Shown: piece after piece, positions 1-7,706 of the stretch
Layout of the letters: every line of letters starts with the position of its first letter
Position numbering within the stretch: the first letter of the stretch is position 1
Source: Terriglobales bacterium
Lineage (GTDB): Bacteria; Acidobacteriota; Terriglobia; Terriglobales; Acidobacteriaceae
Direction of reading: 5' to 3'
Length of the DNA stretch: 49,776 bases
Assembly: GCA_035764005.1 (NCBI GenBank)
Contig: DASTZZ010000110.1
Span: forward strand, 1 to 49,776
Position numbers and translations under genes: made by a program
The notes under the pieces: generated by a model
The model's database searches: none
What the model was told of the DNA's origin: nothing
The model's input: only the letters and a program-made list of their open reading frames with translations

Positions 1-1
1 T

Positions 2-244
2 GCGAGCGAATTTGAAATCGTCGCCGAAGGGCTTGCTTCCGCGCCAGACTTCGCTCGGGAAGCGCATCAGCAAAACGGTCGCTGCACATTCGTCGTCGAC
101 AAGCAGCATCAGCAGCAGGCGATTGAGAAGATTTGGAATGGAGGCGGAAGGGTCGTGAGCGTTACTCCGCGAACGCGAAATTTAGAGGATCTCTTCGTGC
201 AGCTAATGAGGCCATCTACGCCGTCCGACGGGACGCATCAATGA
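2..244 (+). CDS. ABC transporter ATP-binding protein, C-terminal end (partial)
   Basis: Reading frame 2 is open from the window edge to a TGA at 242-244 and gives about 80 residues. They run through an acidic helix, a β-strand (FVVDK), a helix, and the closing segment GGRVVSVTPRTRNLEDLFVQ. The pattern 'V..V.P...LEDLF' is typical of the extreme C-terminus of ATPases that partner ABC-2 type permeases. The Walker motifs lie outside the window. Its stop codon overlaps the start codon of the next gene (ATGA), so the two are translationally coupled and very likely form one exporter. The substrate cannot be told. Confidence 0.75.
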   Translation, partial: ASEFEIVAEGLASAPDFAREAHQQNGRCTFVVDKQHQQQAIEKIWNGGGRVVSVTPRTRNLEDLFVQLMRPSTPSDGTHQ

Positions 245-927
245 TTCCACTCCTGCTTCTGACAAGAAGCTTCATTCGCCAGAACCGCTGGTTGCTGCTC
301 GCGTTCGTCGTATGGCCGTTCCTGCTTGGAGCTTTCACCTGGTCTCCTGAGCATCGCGCGAACAGAGTCGAAGTCACGGAGATCGTGCAGCAGGAAGTTT
401 TCTACGGAGTCGCAGTCGTCGCGTTTCTCGCAAGCTCTGCTGTGTACAACGAAAAACGTTCTCGGCGGATTATCGGAGTGCTCTCCAAAGGCATCAGCCG
501 TGGCCAATATTTATGCGGACTGCTGCTGGCGTGTTCAGCATTCGCCGCAATCTACTTCGCCGCAGTTGCCGGCTCGGTGATCTGGCTGGTTGGAACTTCA
601 GGACCGACTTTGGCAGCGTGCATCTGCCTGCTCGCACAAGGATTCACCGCAGCATTCTGGGCAGCGGCACTGTCATTGTTATTTGCGACGTTCCTTCATC
701 CATTCCTGGCTGCAGCGGTCGCCGGAAGCGCGGCCTTCGCGCCGCTAGCTATGTCGAAACCGAATGCGGCGATCGCCTCGGCCGCCACACTCATGAGCTC
801 CGCCGGTGGACTCGCGCCCAACATTGTTTGGCCTGCAGTCTTTGCTGCGCTACTGGAGGGACTGGCTTTTACGTTCATCGCCATCCGCATCTTCGGCACT
901 CGCGATGTAACTGTAAGTATCGAGTGA
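241..927 (+). CDS. ABC-2 type exporter permease subunit
   Basis: A 228-residue integral membrane protein starting MIPLLLLTRSFIRQNRW. About six hydrophobic segments follow: near residues 17-32, 55-70, 90-115, 120-150, 155-185 and 195-220. The open frame extends upstream to 133, but the ATG at 241 overlaps the stop of the ATPase gene (ATGA), and residues before it are charged and do not look like a membrane protein. Layout and size match the ABC-2 permease partner of the preceding ATPase. The role would be moving a substrate, often a drug or polysaccharide, across the inner membrane. The exact family is inferred from topology and context, not from a diagnostic motif. Confidence 0.72.
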   Translation: MIPLLLLTRSFIRQNRWLLLAFVVWPFLLGAFTWSPEHRANRVEVTEIVQQEVFYGVAVVAFLASSAVYNEKRSRRIIGVLSKGISRGQYLCGLLLACSAFAAIYFAAVAGSVIWLVGTSGPTLAACICLLAQGFTAAFWAAALSLLFATFLHPFLAAAVAGSAAFAPLAMSKPNAAIASAATLMSSAGGLAPNIVWPAVFAALLEGLAFTFIAIRIFGTRDVTVSIE

Positions 928-1073
928 ACCGCTAACTTGCGACAGCACCTGCCGCCAGAGTCCGCCAACTTGTGCATCCGCTATAATCTCAAACAGAGAA
1001 GTTATCGCCGCTTCTGCGAATCCCCCGCTCCAGAGACTTCTTGCCTGGCCGGGAAACCAGGGAATCACCACTG

Positions 1074-1454
1074 ATGGCAGACAACAACAGCAATAAACAA
1101 AAACCCAAAGTTCTGGTCGTAGACGACGAGCGCGTGATCGCCGACACTCTAGCGATCATCCTCAACCAGAACGGATTTGCGGCGACGGCCGTCTATAGCG
1201 GCACTGGAGCGATTGAGAAGGCGCGCAGCGAGCGCCCCGATCTGATCATCAGCGACGTGATGATGGACGACATGAACGGCATCGACGCCGCCATCAACAT
1301 CCGCCAATTCCTGCCAAGCTGCAAAATTCTTCTTTTCTCAGGACAGGCAGCCACAGCGAAGTTATTAGAAAACGCCCGCGCCCGCGGACATCACTTTGAC
1401 ATCCTCGCCAAGCCGGTTCACCCGCAGGATTTGTTGGCTAAGTTGAGAGACTAG
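1074..1454 (+). CDS. single-domain response regulator (CheY-like receiver)
   Basis: 126 residues, a lone receiver domain. The acidic pair D17-D18 (VVDDE), the phospho-acceptor D61 (IISDVMM), the switch Ser S89 (LLFSG) and the conserved Lys K113 (LAKPV) are all present, so it should be phosphorylatable. No output domain follows, so it would act by protein contact or as a phospho-relay intermediate. The start at 1074 is chosen because residues further upstream (from 1041) are non-conserved and an AGGGA lies about ten bases before this ATG. A TATAAT at 982-987 is a possible -10 box with no good -35. No histidine kinase is adjacent. Confidence 0.88.
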   Translation: MADNNSNKQKPKVLVVDDERVIADTLAIILNQNGFAATAVYSGTGAIEKARSERPDLIISDVMMDDMNGIDAAINIRQFLPSCKILLFSGQAATAKLLENARARGHHFDILAKPVHPQDLLAKLRD

Positions 1455-1490
1455 CTCCGACAACTATTGTTCGGTCGGTACGGTTGTCGA

Positions 1491-1573
1491 GTCAGTACCG
1501 TTCCCGGTAGGGAATGGGTGTGTAAGTGTCGGGAGGGTTCGCTCACCCATTCGCTACCGCGAACGGTACTGAC
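1491..1573. repeat. palindromic element with GGTA-loop hairpins (short variant)
   Basis: An imperfect 83-bp inverted repeat. The left half reads GTCAGTACCG, stem TTCCC, loop GGTA, stem GGGAA, then TGGG. The right half, on the other strand, reads GTCAGTACCG, TTCGC, GGTA, GCGAA, TGGG. The same plan recurs at 5506-5644 and 11168-11306 with different stem sequences. It lies between the response regulator and the convergent SIMPL gene and could also act as a bidirectional terminator-like structure. Confidence 0.7.
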
Positions 1574-1597
1574 CAAACCGACGCCACGGCGCGCGGA

Positions 1598-2305
1598 CTA
1601 CTCAACCCCAAACACCGCATTCACATGAGCCGTAACCTTCACCTTGCTGGCGGCGAAGTCCTCCGTCGGAGCTTTGGCCACTGCTCCTTCCATCGCCATG
1701 GTGCGCGCGTAAGGCATCACAGGAATCGCCTGCTGGGTGTCGACTGAAGCTGACATCAACGCGCCAAGCTGTTTGCCACTCGCTTTCGCGAGAGTGTCCG
1801 CATACATGCGCGCGCGTTCATACGCTTTATCAATTGCTTTCTGCTTAGCTGCATCGACATCTTCGAGGTCGTAACTCATGTTCTGTCCCGTGATGCCATT
1901 CAGTCCGGCGAGTGCTTCGGTGACAGGAGCGATCTTCTCGAAGTTTTTCAGCTTAATCGTCACGCTTGTGCCCACGCGATAGCCGACTACCTTCTGCTTG
2001 GGATTCTTGTAATCGATCACTGGATAGAGGCTGTAGCGCGAAAGCTCAGCCGACTTCGGATCGATGCCGGCCTTGCGCAGAGCATCGCGCAACTGCTCGG
2101 CAAGCCGACTGGCGCTCTCGAAAGCGGCCTGCGAAGTATTTTCCTGCGCGGTGATTGAGCAGGTGATAACTGCGGTATCAGGAGCCGATTCGAATTCTCC
2201 ATCGGCGCCCACAGAAATGGAATTCGGCAGAAAGTTCGGGCCGCGATTCTCCTGCGCCGTCGCGACGACGCTGGCAAGCATGAGCAGAGCTATAGCGAGT
2301 TTCAA
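1598..2305 (-). CDS. SIMPL-domain (DUF541) secreted protein
   Basis: 235 residues: a short signal peptide (LKLAIALLMLASVVATAQ) followed by a SIMPL/BP26-like domain. Recognisable parts are the opening ISVGADGEFESAPDTAVI, the central helix with RLAEQLRDAL and the 'DAAKQKAIDKAYERARMYAD' helix. BP26-type members assemble into periplasmic or outer-membrane channel-like rings; the function here is unknown. The start is taken as TTG at 2303-2305 because GGAG stands five bases before it and the signal peptide begins exactly there. The open frame reaches 2530, but that extension runs through a palindromic repeat and has no signal peptide. The gene is monocistronic. Confidence 0.82.
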   Translation of the reverse strand: MKLAIALLMLASVVATAQENRGPNFLPNSISVGADGEFESAPDTAVITCSITAQENTSQAAFESASRLAEQLRDALRKAGIDPKSAELSRYSLYPVIDYKNPKQKVVGYRVGTSVTIKLKNFEKIAPVTEALAGLNGITGQNMSYDLEDVDAAKQKAIDKAYERARMYADTLAKASGKQLGALMSASVDTQQAIPVMPYARTMAMEGAVAKAPTEDFAASKVKVTAHVNAVFGVE

Positions 2306-2382
2306 ATTGCACTCCGTTCTGAAAGTAGCATTCAATTCTAGAACGCGAACACAGGCTCTTCTTGCGGAGTCAAACCGTTTCT

Positions 2383-2572
2383 CACCACGGAGACACGGAG
2401 AACACGGAGAAAACTTTGGAAGTGGCCGAATCGGCAAAACCTGGCAGTAAATCCTGAAACGTCGCTGCCGCAATCTGACCACCAAAAAACAGACGGAGCA
2501 CCAACCCTCGGTTGATGGACTAAGCGACAAACCCCGAATGCTTTTCTCCGTGTGCTCTGTGGCTCCGTGGTG
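2383..2572. repeat. dispersed palindromic repeat (CACCACGGAG type)
   Basis: Inverted arms at 2383-2413 (CACCACGGAGACACGGAG... ending AAAA) and 2542-2572 (TTTTCTCCGTGTG... ending CTCCGTGGTG) enclose about 130 bp. The arms match at about 90 percent. Repeats of this CCACNGAGACAC type are common in intergenic DNA of many soil bacteria. Here it fills the gap between the SIMPL gene and the symporter. No coding capacity of its own is seen. Confidence 0.75.
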
Positions 2573-2638
2573 AAAAATGGGGTTAAACGAACTTTCAACC
2601 TGCGGAGAACTCCTGTATCGTCATGAAGCATCTCCGGC

Positions 2639-4147
2639 ATGGGACTCAACGCTCTCGACCTCACACTGCTCGCGGTTTATCTGCTCGGCATCACCCTCTT
2701 TGGCATTCATTTCCGCTCCGCCGATCGCTCGCTGAAAAGTTACTTCCTCGCTGATCGCAATATCCCGTGGTGGGCAATTTCGCTCTCGATTGTCTCCGCC
2801 GAGACGAGCACGCTGACCGTGATCAGCATTCCCGGCCTCGCCTACGATCGGGATTTCGGTTTTCTGCAGCTCGTTCTTGGATATTTAGTCGCGCGCGTAG
2901 TGATCTGCATAATTTTTGTGCCGCAATATTTTCGCGGCGATTTCTTCACGGCCTACCAACTCATCGATCATCGCTTCGGACGCCGCCTTCATCGTGTCAC
3001 CGCCGGGTTGTTTCTAGCGACCCGGGCAGCAGCAGAAGGCGTGCGTGTCTGGGCGATCTCGATCGTCATCGCGATTGCGCTCAGCAGCATCTTTGCCCGT
3101 TTCGGGCTTTCTGGAGACAGTCGCGACATTCTTTCGGTCGCGATCATCACGCTGCTAACGCTGATTTATACGTTCGAAGGCGGCATGTCTGCAGTCGTGT
3201 GGACCGACGTGGTACAGATGAGCATCTACGTCGCCGGAACGGTCGTTGGATTTTTCACCATCCTTCATCTCATGCCCGGCGGTTGGAATACCGTGCACCA
3301 GATCGCCGGCAGCGCGGGAAAGTTTCGCATCTTCGATTTCAGCTTCAGCCCATCGAACAGCTACAGCTTCTGGGCTGGAGTGATCGGCGGAACGTTTCTT
3401 ACGACTTCGACGCACGGCACCGATCAGCTCATGGTGCAGCGTTTGCTGGCGGCCAGAAATGAACGCCAGTCGAAGATCGCGCTTCTCTCCAGCGGTGTTT
3501 TCATTTTTATTCAGTTCGGATTGTTTCTGTTGGTCGGAGCTTCGCTTTATGCGTTTTACAAGCTGTTCCCGCCAGTAACAGCGTTTGCGAGTTCCGACCG
3601 CATCTTCCCGTCATTCGTTGTCAATCGCATGCCGCACGGCATTTCAGGATTACTGATCGCCGCCATTCTCGCGGCAGCCATGTCAAACCTCAGCGCCGCG
3701 ATCAACTCTCTTTCCTCAACGACAGTTGTTGATTTTTACCTGCGTCGAAATCCGCAAGCGTCGGAGAAGCGCCGCGTAGCGATCTCCCGTTTTGCAACGA
3801 TCATCTGGGGCATCGTGCTCTTTGGACTGGCGCTGCTGTCGCGGCACGGCGGCCGCGTAGTCGAGATCGGACTCACGATCATCTCTGTCGCCTACGGTTC
3901 CCTGCTCGGCGTCTTCCTGCTGGGCATTCTCACCCGCCGCGCCACAGAGGGCGGCGCAATCGTCGGCATGATCTGCGGACTGGCGCTGAACCTATATTTA
4001 TGGCTGGGGGCCAAGCAATTCGCGACCTGGGCGGGATTCAGCATCGCGTATACATGGCTCGTAGCCATCGGCACAGTTGTGACGTTCGTTGTCGGGTACG
4101 GCGTCAGCCTGTTCACCACTCCCGCCGCGGAGCGGCAGCATGCATGA
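2639..4147 (+). CDS. sodium:solute symporter (SSS family)
   Basis: 502 residues with about 13 membrane segments. The N-terminus (DLTLLAVYLLGITLFGIHF... SLKSYFLADRNIPWWAISLSI) carries the SSS signature in which the 'YFLA.R..PWW...S' stretch and the following 'SAETSTLTVISIPGLAY' form the Na+/substrate site. The later segment AAAMSNLSAAINSLSS corresponds to the unwound TM8-type Na2-site helix, with its Ser pair. It would import a solute (sugar, amino acid or organic acid; not predictable) driven by sodium. The final eight bases overlap the next transporter gene, so the two are probably co-transcribed. Confidence 0.88.
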   Translation: MGLNALDLTLLAVYLLGITLFGIHFRSADRSLKSYFLADRNIPWWAISLSIVSAETSTLTVISIPGLAYDRDFGFLQLVLGYLVARVVICIIFVPQYFRGDFFTAYQLIDHRFGRRLHRVTAGLFLATRAAAEGVRVWAISIVIAIALSSIFARFGLSGDSRDILSVAIITLLTLIYTFEGGMSAVVWTDVVQMSIYVAGTVVGFFTILHLMPGGWNTVHQIAGSAGKFRIFDFSFSPSNSYSFWAGVIGGTFLTTSTHGTDQLMVQRLLAARNERQSKIALLSSGVFIFIQFGLFLLVGASLYAFYKLFPPVTAFASSDRIFPSFVVNRMPHGISGLLIAAILAAAMSNLSAAINSLSSTTVVDFYLRRNPQASEKRRVAISRFATIIWGIVLFGLALLSRHGGRVVEIGLTIISVAYGSLLGVFLLGILTRRATEGGAIVGMICGLALNLYLWLGAKQFATWAGFSIAYTWLVAIGTVVTFVVGYGVSLFTTPAAERQHA

Positions 4148-5525
4148 AATGACGGCAATGGCGCGGACCGAATCGGCTCAACTGCCGCGCGCGCTAGGCC
4201 TGCGCCATGCCATTGCAATCGTTGTAGGCACGATTATCGGCAGCGGAATCTTCCTCGTTCCCAAAGAAATGATGCAGGCGGTCGGCTCCGCCAAGCTGGT
4301 TTATCTGGCATGGATTGTCGGAGGAGTTCTTTCCGTTTTCGGCGCGCTCACGTATGCCGAACTGGGAGCGCTGAAGCCGCAAGCCGGCGGCGAGTATGTC
4401 TATGTCCGCGACGGCTACGGTCCACTCGCCGGCTTCCTGTACGCGTGGACATGGTTCGTAATCGCCAAACCTGCATCGATTGCGACCATCACGATCGGAG
4501 TGATGCGCATCCTCGGCACCTTCAACACCTTCAGCTTCCTGGGTAACGTCGCGATAGCCACGCCATTTACGATCACCTGGGCTCAAGTTGGAGCCATCCT
4601 GGTCACGATTCTCATTTCGGGACTCAACTACATCGGCGTGCGCAAAGCTGGAGACTTTCAATACATCTTCACCTGGCTCAAGGTGCTGATGATCGGAGCT
4701 ATCGTCGGCGTCGCATTCAGCTTTCGCGGCGGCACCTTCCACAATTTTTCGACCACTTTCGCGGGAGCCACGGGCGGCGTTAACGGTTTCATGATCGCTC
4801 TGGTTGCGGCGCTCTGGGCATATGACGGATGGAACGATCTGAATATGGTCAGCGAAGAGATCGAGCACCCCGAGCGGAATATCCCGCTGGGCCTCATCGT
4901 TGGAGTGCTCGCCGTTGCGGTGCTCTACATGGCCACGAACGCGGCCGTGCAGTACGTGCTTCCTGCTGCTCAAGTCGCGGCCTCGGATCGTCCTGCATCC
5001 GATGCCACGCTGCTCGCGATCGGAGCGGTGGGAGCCATGATCGTCTCCGCAGGCATGGCGCTCTCGATGGTCGTCGGCCTGAATGGGACGGTCATGAGTG
5101 GAGGTCGAGTGCCTTTCGCCGTCGCCCGCGACGGATACTTCTTCCGCGTCCTGGCCGAAGTTCATCCGCGCTTTCTCACGCCGGGAAATTCGCTGATCGT
5201 GCAAGCGATTTTGTCGTGCGCTCTGCTGTTGATGGTCTCGCGATTTCAGCAACTATTTTCCATCGCCATCTTCGCCGAATGGCTCTTCTACATGGTTGCT
5301 GCCAGCACAATCTTCATTTTTCGGAAGCGAATGCCGGACGCGCCGCGTCCATATCGCGCGTGGGGGTATCCGGTGGTGCCGGCGATCTTCATCGTCGCCG
5401 CGGCATTCCTGCTTTATTCAACCTTTGCGGAGAATCTCGGCCGTTCCCTAATTGGGAGCGCAGTGATTTTGGCGGGGATTCCAGTGTTTCTCTATTTCCA
5501 AACACAACAGAACCGGCGCCGGTAG
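4140..5525 (+). CDS. APC-family amino-acid permease (LAT/SteT-like)
   Basis: 461 residues, twelve membrane helices. TM1 carries the APC unwound motif GTIIGSGIFLVPKE (near residues 29-42), and TM6 contains AALWAYDGWNDLNMVSEE, the matching substrate-binding break. Together they point to a Ser/Thr- or broad amino-acid exchanger of the SteT/LAT type. The start at 4140 has GGAG seven bases upstream and overlaps the symporter stop by eight bases; ATGs at 4149 and 4158 are alternatives. The C-terminus is odd: its last codons and stop lie inside a palindromic repeat that begins at 5506, so the tail TQQNRRR is probably repeat-derived. Confidence 0.9.
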   Translation: MHEMTAMARTESAQLPRALGLRHAIAIVVGTIIGSGIFLVPKEMMQAVGSAKLVYLAWIVGGVLSVFGALTYAELGALKPQAGGEYVYVRDGYGPLAGFLYAWTWFVIAKPASIATITIGVMRILGTFNTFSFLGNVAIATPFTITWAQVGAILVTILISGLNYIGVRKAGDFQYIFTWLKVLMIGAIVGVAFSFRGGTFHNFSTTFAGATGGVNGFMIALVAALWAYDGWNDLNMVSEEIEHPERNIPLGLIVGVLAVAVLYMATNAAVQYVLPAAQVAASDRPASDATLLAIGAVGAMIVSAGMALSMVVGLNGTVMSGGRVPFAVARDGYFFRVLAEVHPRFLTPGNSLIVQAILSCALLLMVSRFQQLFSIAIFAEWLFYMVAASTIFIFRKRMPDAPRPYRAWGYPVVPAIFIVAAAFLLYSTFAENLGRSLIGSAVILAGIPVFLYFQTQQNRRR

Positions 5526-5644
5526 GCGCTGGGGCAGCCGCGTCTTGTGCGGCTGCGTTTCTCGAAATCGGCTGCAGCATCGTTGAACCCGGAGCTGGCC
5601 ATCCGGCCATCTCCGGCCCAGCGGCTACCGCCGCCGATTCTGTT
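5506..5644. repeat. palindromic BIME-like element, copy 1 (139 bp)
   Basis: Both ends read AACAGAA inward on opposite strands. Each half has CG, a five-base stem, loop GGTA, complementary stem and TGGG (GCGCC/GGCGC on the left, GCGGC/GCCGC on the right). A second hairpin follows each. On the left (Y-type) it is GCAGCCGC with a 7-nt loop at 5534-5556. On the right (Z-type) it is a 12-bp stem, CCGGAGCTGGCC with a 4-nt loop, at 5589-5616. The element supplies the stop codon of the preceding permease (TAG 5523-5525, inside the first GGTAG). It is homologous to 11168-11306 in reverse orientation. Confidence 0.8.
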
Positions 5645-5688
5645 CGCTCTCCCGCACCTGTGATTAATGGGAACTGGGCGAACATCGA

Positions 5689-6549
5689 CTAGGGTCTATC
5701 TGCTTCACCTTCCAACAACTTCCTTAAGTCGTTCGCAGCATACCGAATACCCACAAAGAAAGCCCCGAACAGCGCGTACACGGCACTGACTTCGTCGAAA
5801 CGCATTTCGTAAATCAATCTCTTGAACACCAGCGGATCATCGGCGAAGAGCGTGACGCCCCACTCCCAATCATCGAATCCAATCGAGCCAGTGATGATCT
5901 GTTTCACCTCGCCAGCATAGCGACGTCCGATAAGCCCGTGCTCATTCATCTGCCTCTGGCGTTCTTCAATGGAAAGCGTGTACCAGTTTTTGTCCTCGCC
6001 GCGACGACGATCCATTGGGTAGAAGCAGATATATCGATTCGGCGGCATGGCGGGATACAGTCGTGAATGCATTGCTTCGCGTTGTCGGGCCAGCGTCTCC
6101 TCGATCTCGCGTTTCCATTCAGGAGAATGCGGCTCGATCCCGCGCTCCATGAGAGCGCGATAGGCCTTCACCGTTGATTCGTAAAGTCCAAGTTCGATGA
6201 CTGACAAGTAAGAAGATGCAGGCTCGAGAAAATCGTTCAATCGCGAGCGCGAGAGCTGCAATTGCGCCTGGTTCAGCGCGTCGAACGATTCCCGAAAGTG
6301 AACCAGCAGCAAATCGCCCTTATGGCCAAGCAAAGAATAAAGAGCAGACTGCCCGTTGTGATTCTGCTCCATCGCAGAAAAAATCGCGCTGGCCTCGTCC
6401 GCGATCTCGCGCTTTTCGCTCCCGTTCAGCTTGCGCCACTCGCTCCAGCGAACCTTCATCATCTGATGAAGAACGCTGTAGCCTTCGATGGTGAGTGGCA
6501 CTTCCGGCATCGAGGCGACTTCAGAACGCGCAGTGCGAGCAACAGACAT
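5689..6549 (-). CDS. hemQ: coproheme decarboxylase (HemQ/ChdC, chlorite dismutase family)
   Basis: 286 residues. It would convert Fe-coproporphyrin III to heme b, the last step of the coproporphyrin-dependent heme pathway in the cytosol. The C-terminal half carries the family block: Y177-P178-M179 (the catalytic-tyrosine region), NWY at 188-190, the probable proximal heme ligand H204 in MNEHGLIGRRYAG, and the GSIGFDDWEWGVTLF stretch. The position that is Lys in many Firmicutes enzymes (YPM-x-K) is Arg here (R181). The first 14 residues are poorly conserved, so the ATG at residue 14 could be the true start. It is monocistronic; no other heme genes are nearby. The C-terminus ends 45 bases from the repeat at 5506-5644. 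Confidence 0.88.
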   Translation of the reverse strand: MSVARTARSEVASMPEVPLTIEGYSVLHQMMKVRWSEWRKLNGSEKREIADEASAIFSAMEQNHNGQSALYSLLGHKGDLLLVHFRESFDALNQAQLQLSRSRLNDFLEPASSYLSVIELGLYESTVKAYRALMERGIEPHSPEWKREIEETLARQREAMHSRLYPAMPPNRYICFYPMDRRRGEDKNWYTLSIEERQRQMNEHGLIGRRYAGEVKQIITGSIGFDDWEWGVTLFADDPLVFKRLIYEMRFDEVSAVYALFGAFFVGIRYAANDLRKLLEGEADRP

Positions 6550-6644
6550 AAAGCAATTCTACTCACTGGCTCTTATGAGAGCTGGTTCATCAGCGATCGC
6601 CGGAGCAGCCACAGCTCTAACCCACGGCACCGCAGCGATTTGCC

Positions 6645-6659
6645 GAGGGCCACGCCCTC
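6645..6659. repeat. short perfect hairpin GAGGGC-CAC-GCCCTC
   Basis: A perfect six-base-pair stem with a three-base loop in the 169-bp gap between divergently read hemQ and the small membrane gene. No T-tract follows on either strand, so it is not a standard intrinsic terminator. Its role is unknown. Confidence 0.5.
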
Positions 6660-6718
6660 GCATCTAAATAAGCATCACCAGCTCAAGTTGAAGAACGCGC
6701 CCTTCGATTGAGAAGCCT

Positions 6719-6940
6719 ATGAAGACTCTCTTCTGGTATGGACTTGTCTGTGTAGTACTCGGCCTGGTTTCGTTCCTGATTCTCGTGCCGCACTCCAGCC
6801 CGCAAAGATTTCAAACCGGCGGCATTGGCGTGGGTTCGTCGGAGCGGATTGAGCGACGCCCAATGCCGGGGGCAATCGGCTCCATCCTTATTGTGGGCGG
6901 CCTTTCGATGATGGTCGGCGGATGCCGTGAGCGGAAATAA
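6719..6940 (+). CDS. small two-helix membrane protein
   Basis: 73 residues. One hydrophobic segment covers residues 4-24 (LFWYGLVCVVLGLVSFLILV) and a second covers about 52-67 (GAIGSILIVGGLSMMVGG). A short polar loop containing Arg/Glu lies between them, and the end is charged (CRERK). A GAGAAG sits a few bases before the ATG. It is not a family I can name; this layout resembles the many uncharacterised small DUF membrane proteins. It converges on the Ig-like gene with only four bases between the stops. Confidence 0.55.
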   Translation: MKTLFWYGLVCVVLGLVSFLILVPHSSPQRFQTGGIGVGSSERIERRPMPGAIGSILIVGGLSMMVGGCRERK

Positions 6941-6944
6941 TGGC

Positions 6945-7622
6945 TTACTGCGACTGAACGACGAGTCCCTCAACTTCCCGCCGATCACGATAGATGGCCT
7001 TCTTCTCGGCGACTTCTCCGACCGCATCCACGTGTGCCACGTATTGTCCGATTGGTAAGGAGACGTCGAATGACAAATCGGGAGTTTCTTTCCCCGGCGG
7101 CAGATTCAGCCGTTCGTAGCGGAGCGCTGTTGCCCGGCCATATTCGTTCACTGCGACGACAAATACAGTCATGTCCACGGTGTCATGACTTCCATTCACT
7201 ACGCGTACTGCGCCTGCAATATTGTTGGCCACGACGTGCGGACGAACGGTCCAGCGCACGGTTAACGGAGCGCCGCTTTGAGCGACGAGCAATTTGCTGT
7301 GCGTCAAAGGCGGTTCGAGCGAGTCGGCAACCTGCACGAGTACAGAAAACTCATCGCTGGATGTCGGCGTACCGGTGATCCGTCCCGAATTGGCATCGAG
7401 ACTGAGGCCGGAAGGTAATGCCTTTTGCCCCTCGATAGTCCAGCGATACGGAGGATGTCCTCCGATCGCACGCAATTGGACATCGTACTTTTCACCGGCG
7501 ACTGGCGCCGGCAGAGCCGGAGTGACGATCTGAAGCGGTGGCCGCCGGCGCGCCTGCGCAGATACAAATGGTGCAGCACACAGCATAGCAACGAGGCAGA
7601 CAACGGCTGCGGTTCTGCGCAT
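6945..7622 (-). CDS. secreted protein with one putative Ig (He_PIG-type) domain
   Basis: 225 residues from the chosen start MRRTAAVVCLVAMLCAAPFVSAQA, a good signal peptide with cleavage after the alanines. Next comes a bacterial Ig-like fold with the hallmark 'G..Y...L.A.GG.PPY.W.I....LP.GL.LD..SG.I.GTPT' (residues about 42-95). A second β-rich domain follows without an identified family. It is likely exported to the periplasm or surface and involved in binding. The open frame begins at 7676, but the first 18 residues are charged and would bury the signal peptide. The ribosome-binding site is only two bases away (GGAG-CG-ATG), so the start is uncertain. Confidence 0.7.
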   Translation of the reverse strand: MRRTAAVVCLVAMLCAAPFVSAQARRRPPLQIVTPALPAPVAGEKYDVQLRAIGGHPPYRWTIEGQKALPSGLSLDANSGRITGTPTSSDEFSVLVQVADSLEPPLTHSKLLVAQSGAPLTVRWTVRPHVVANNIAGAVRVVNGSHDTVDMTVFVVAVNEYGRATALRYERLNLPPGKETPDLSFDVSLPIGQYVAHVDAVGEVAEKKAIYRDRREVEGLVVQSQ

Positions 7623-7706
7623 CGCTCCAATATACCCTCGGAACCTGAACGATGTTTCCATCTCGTCTTGCAACATTTGTGTTCCGCCAGGCCCTCGAAC
7701 ATGCAG

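Noticed and set aside
4194-5252. 352-residue minus-strand frame
   Set aside because: It is antisense to the APC permease, rich in H/R/D/E runs typical of a shadow frame, and has no domain.
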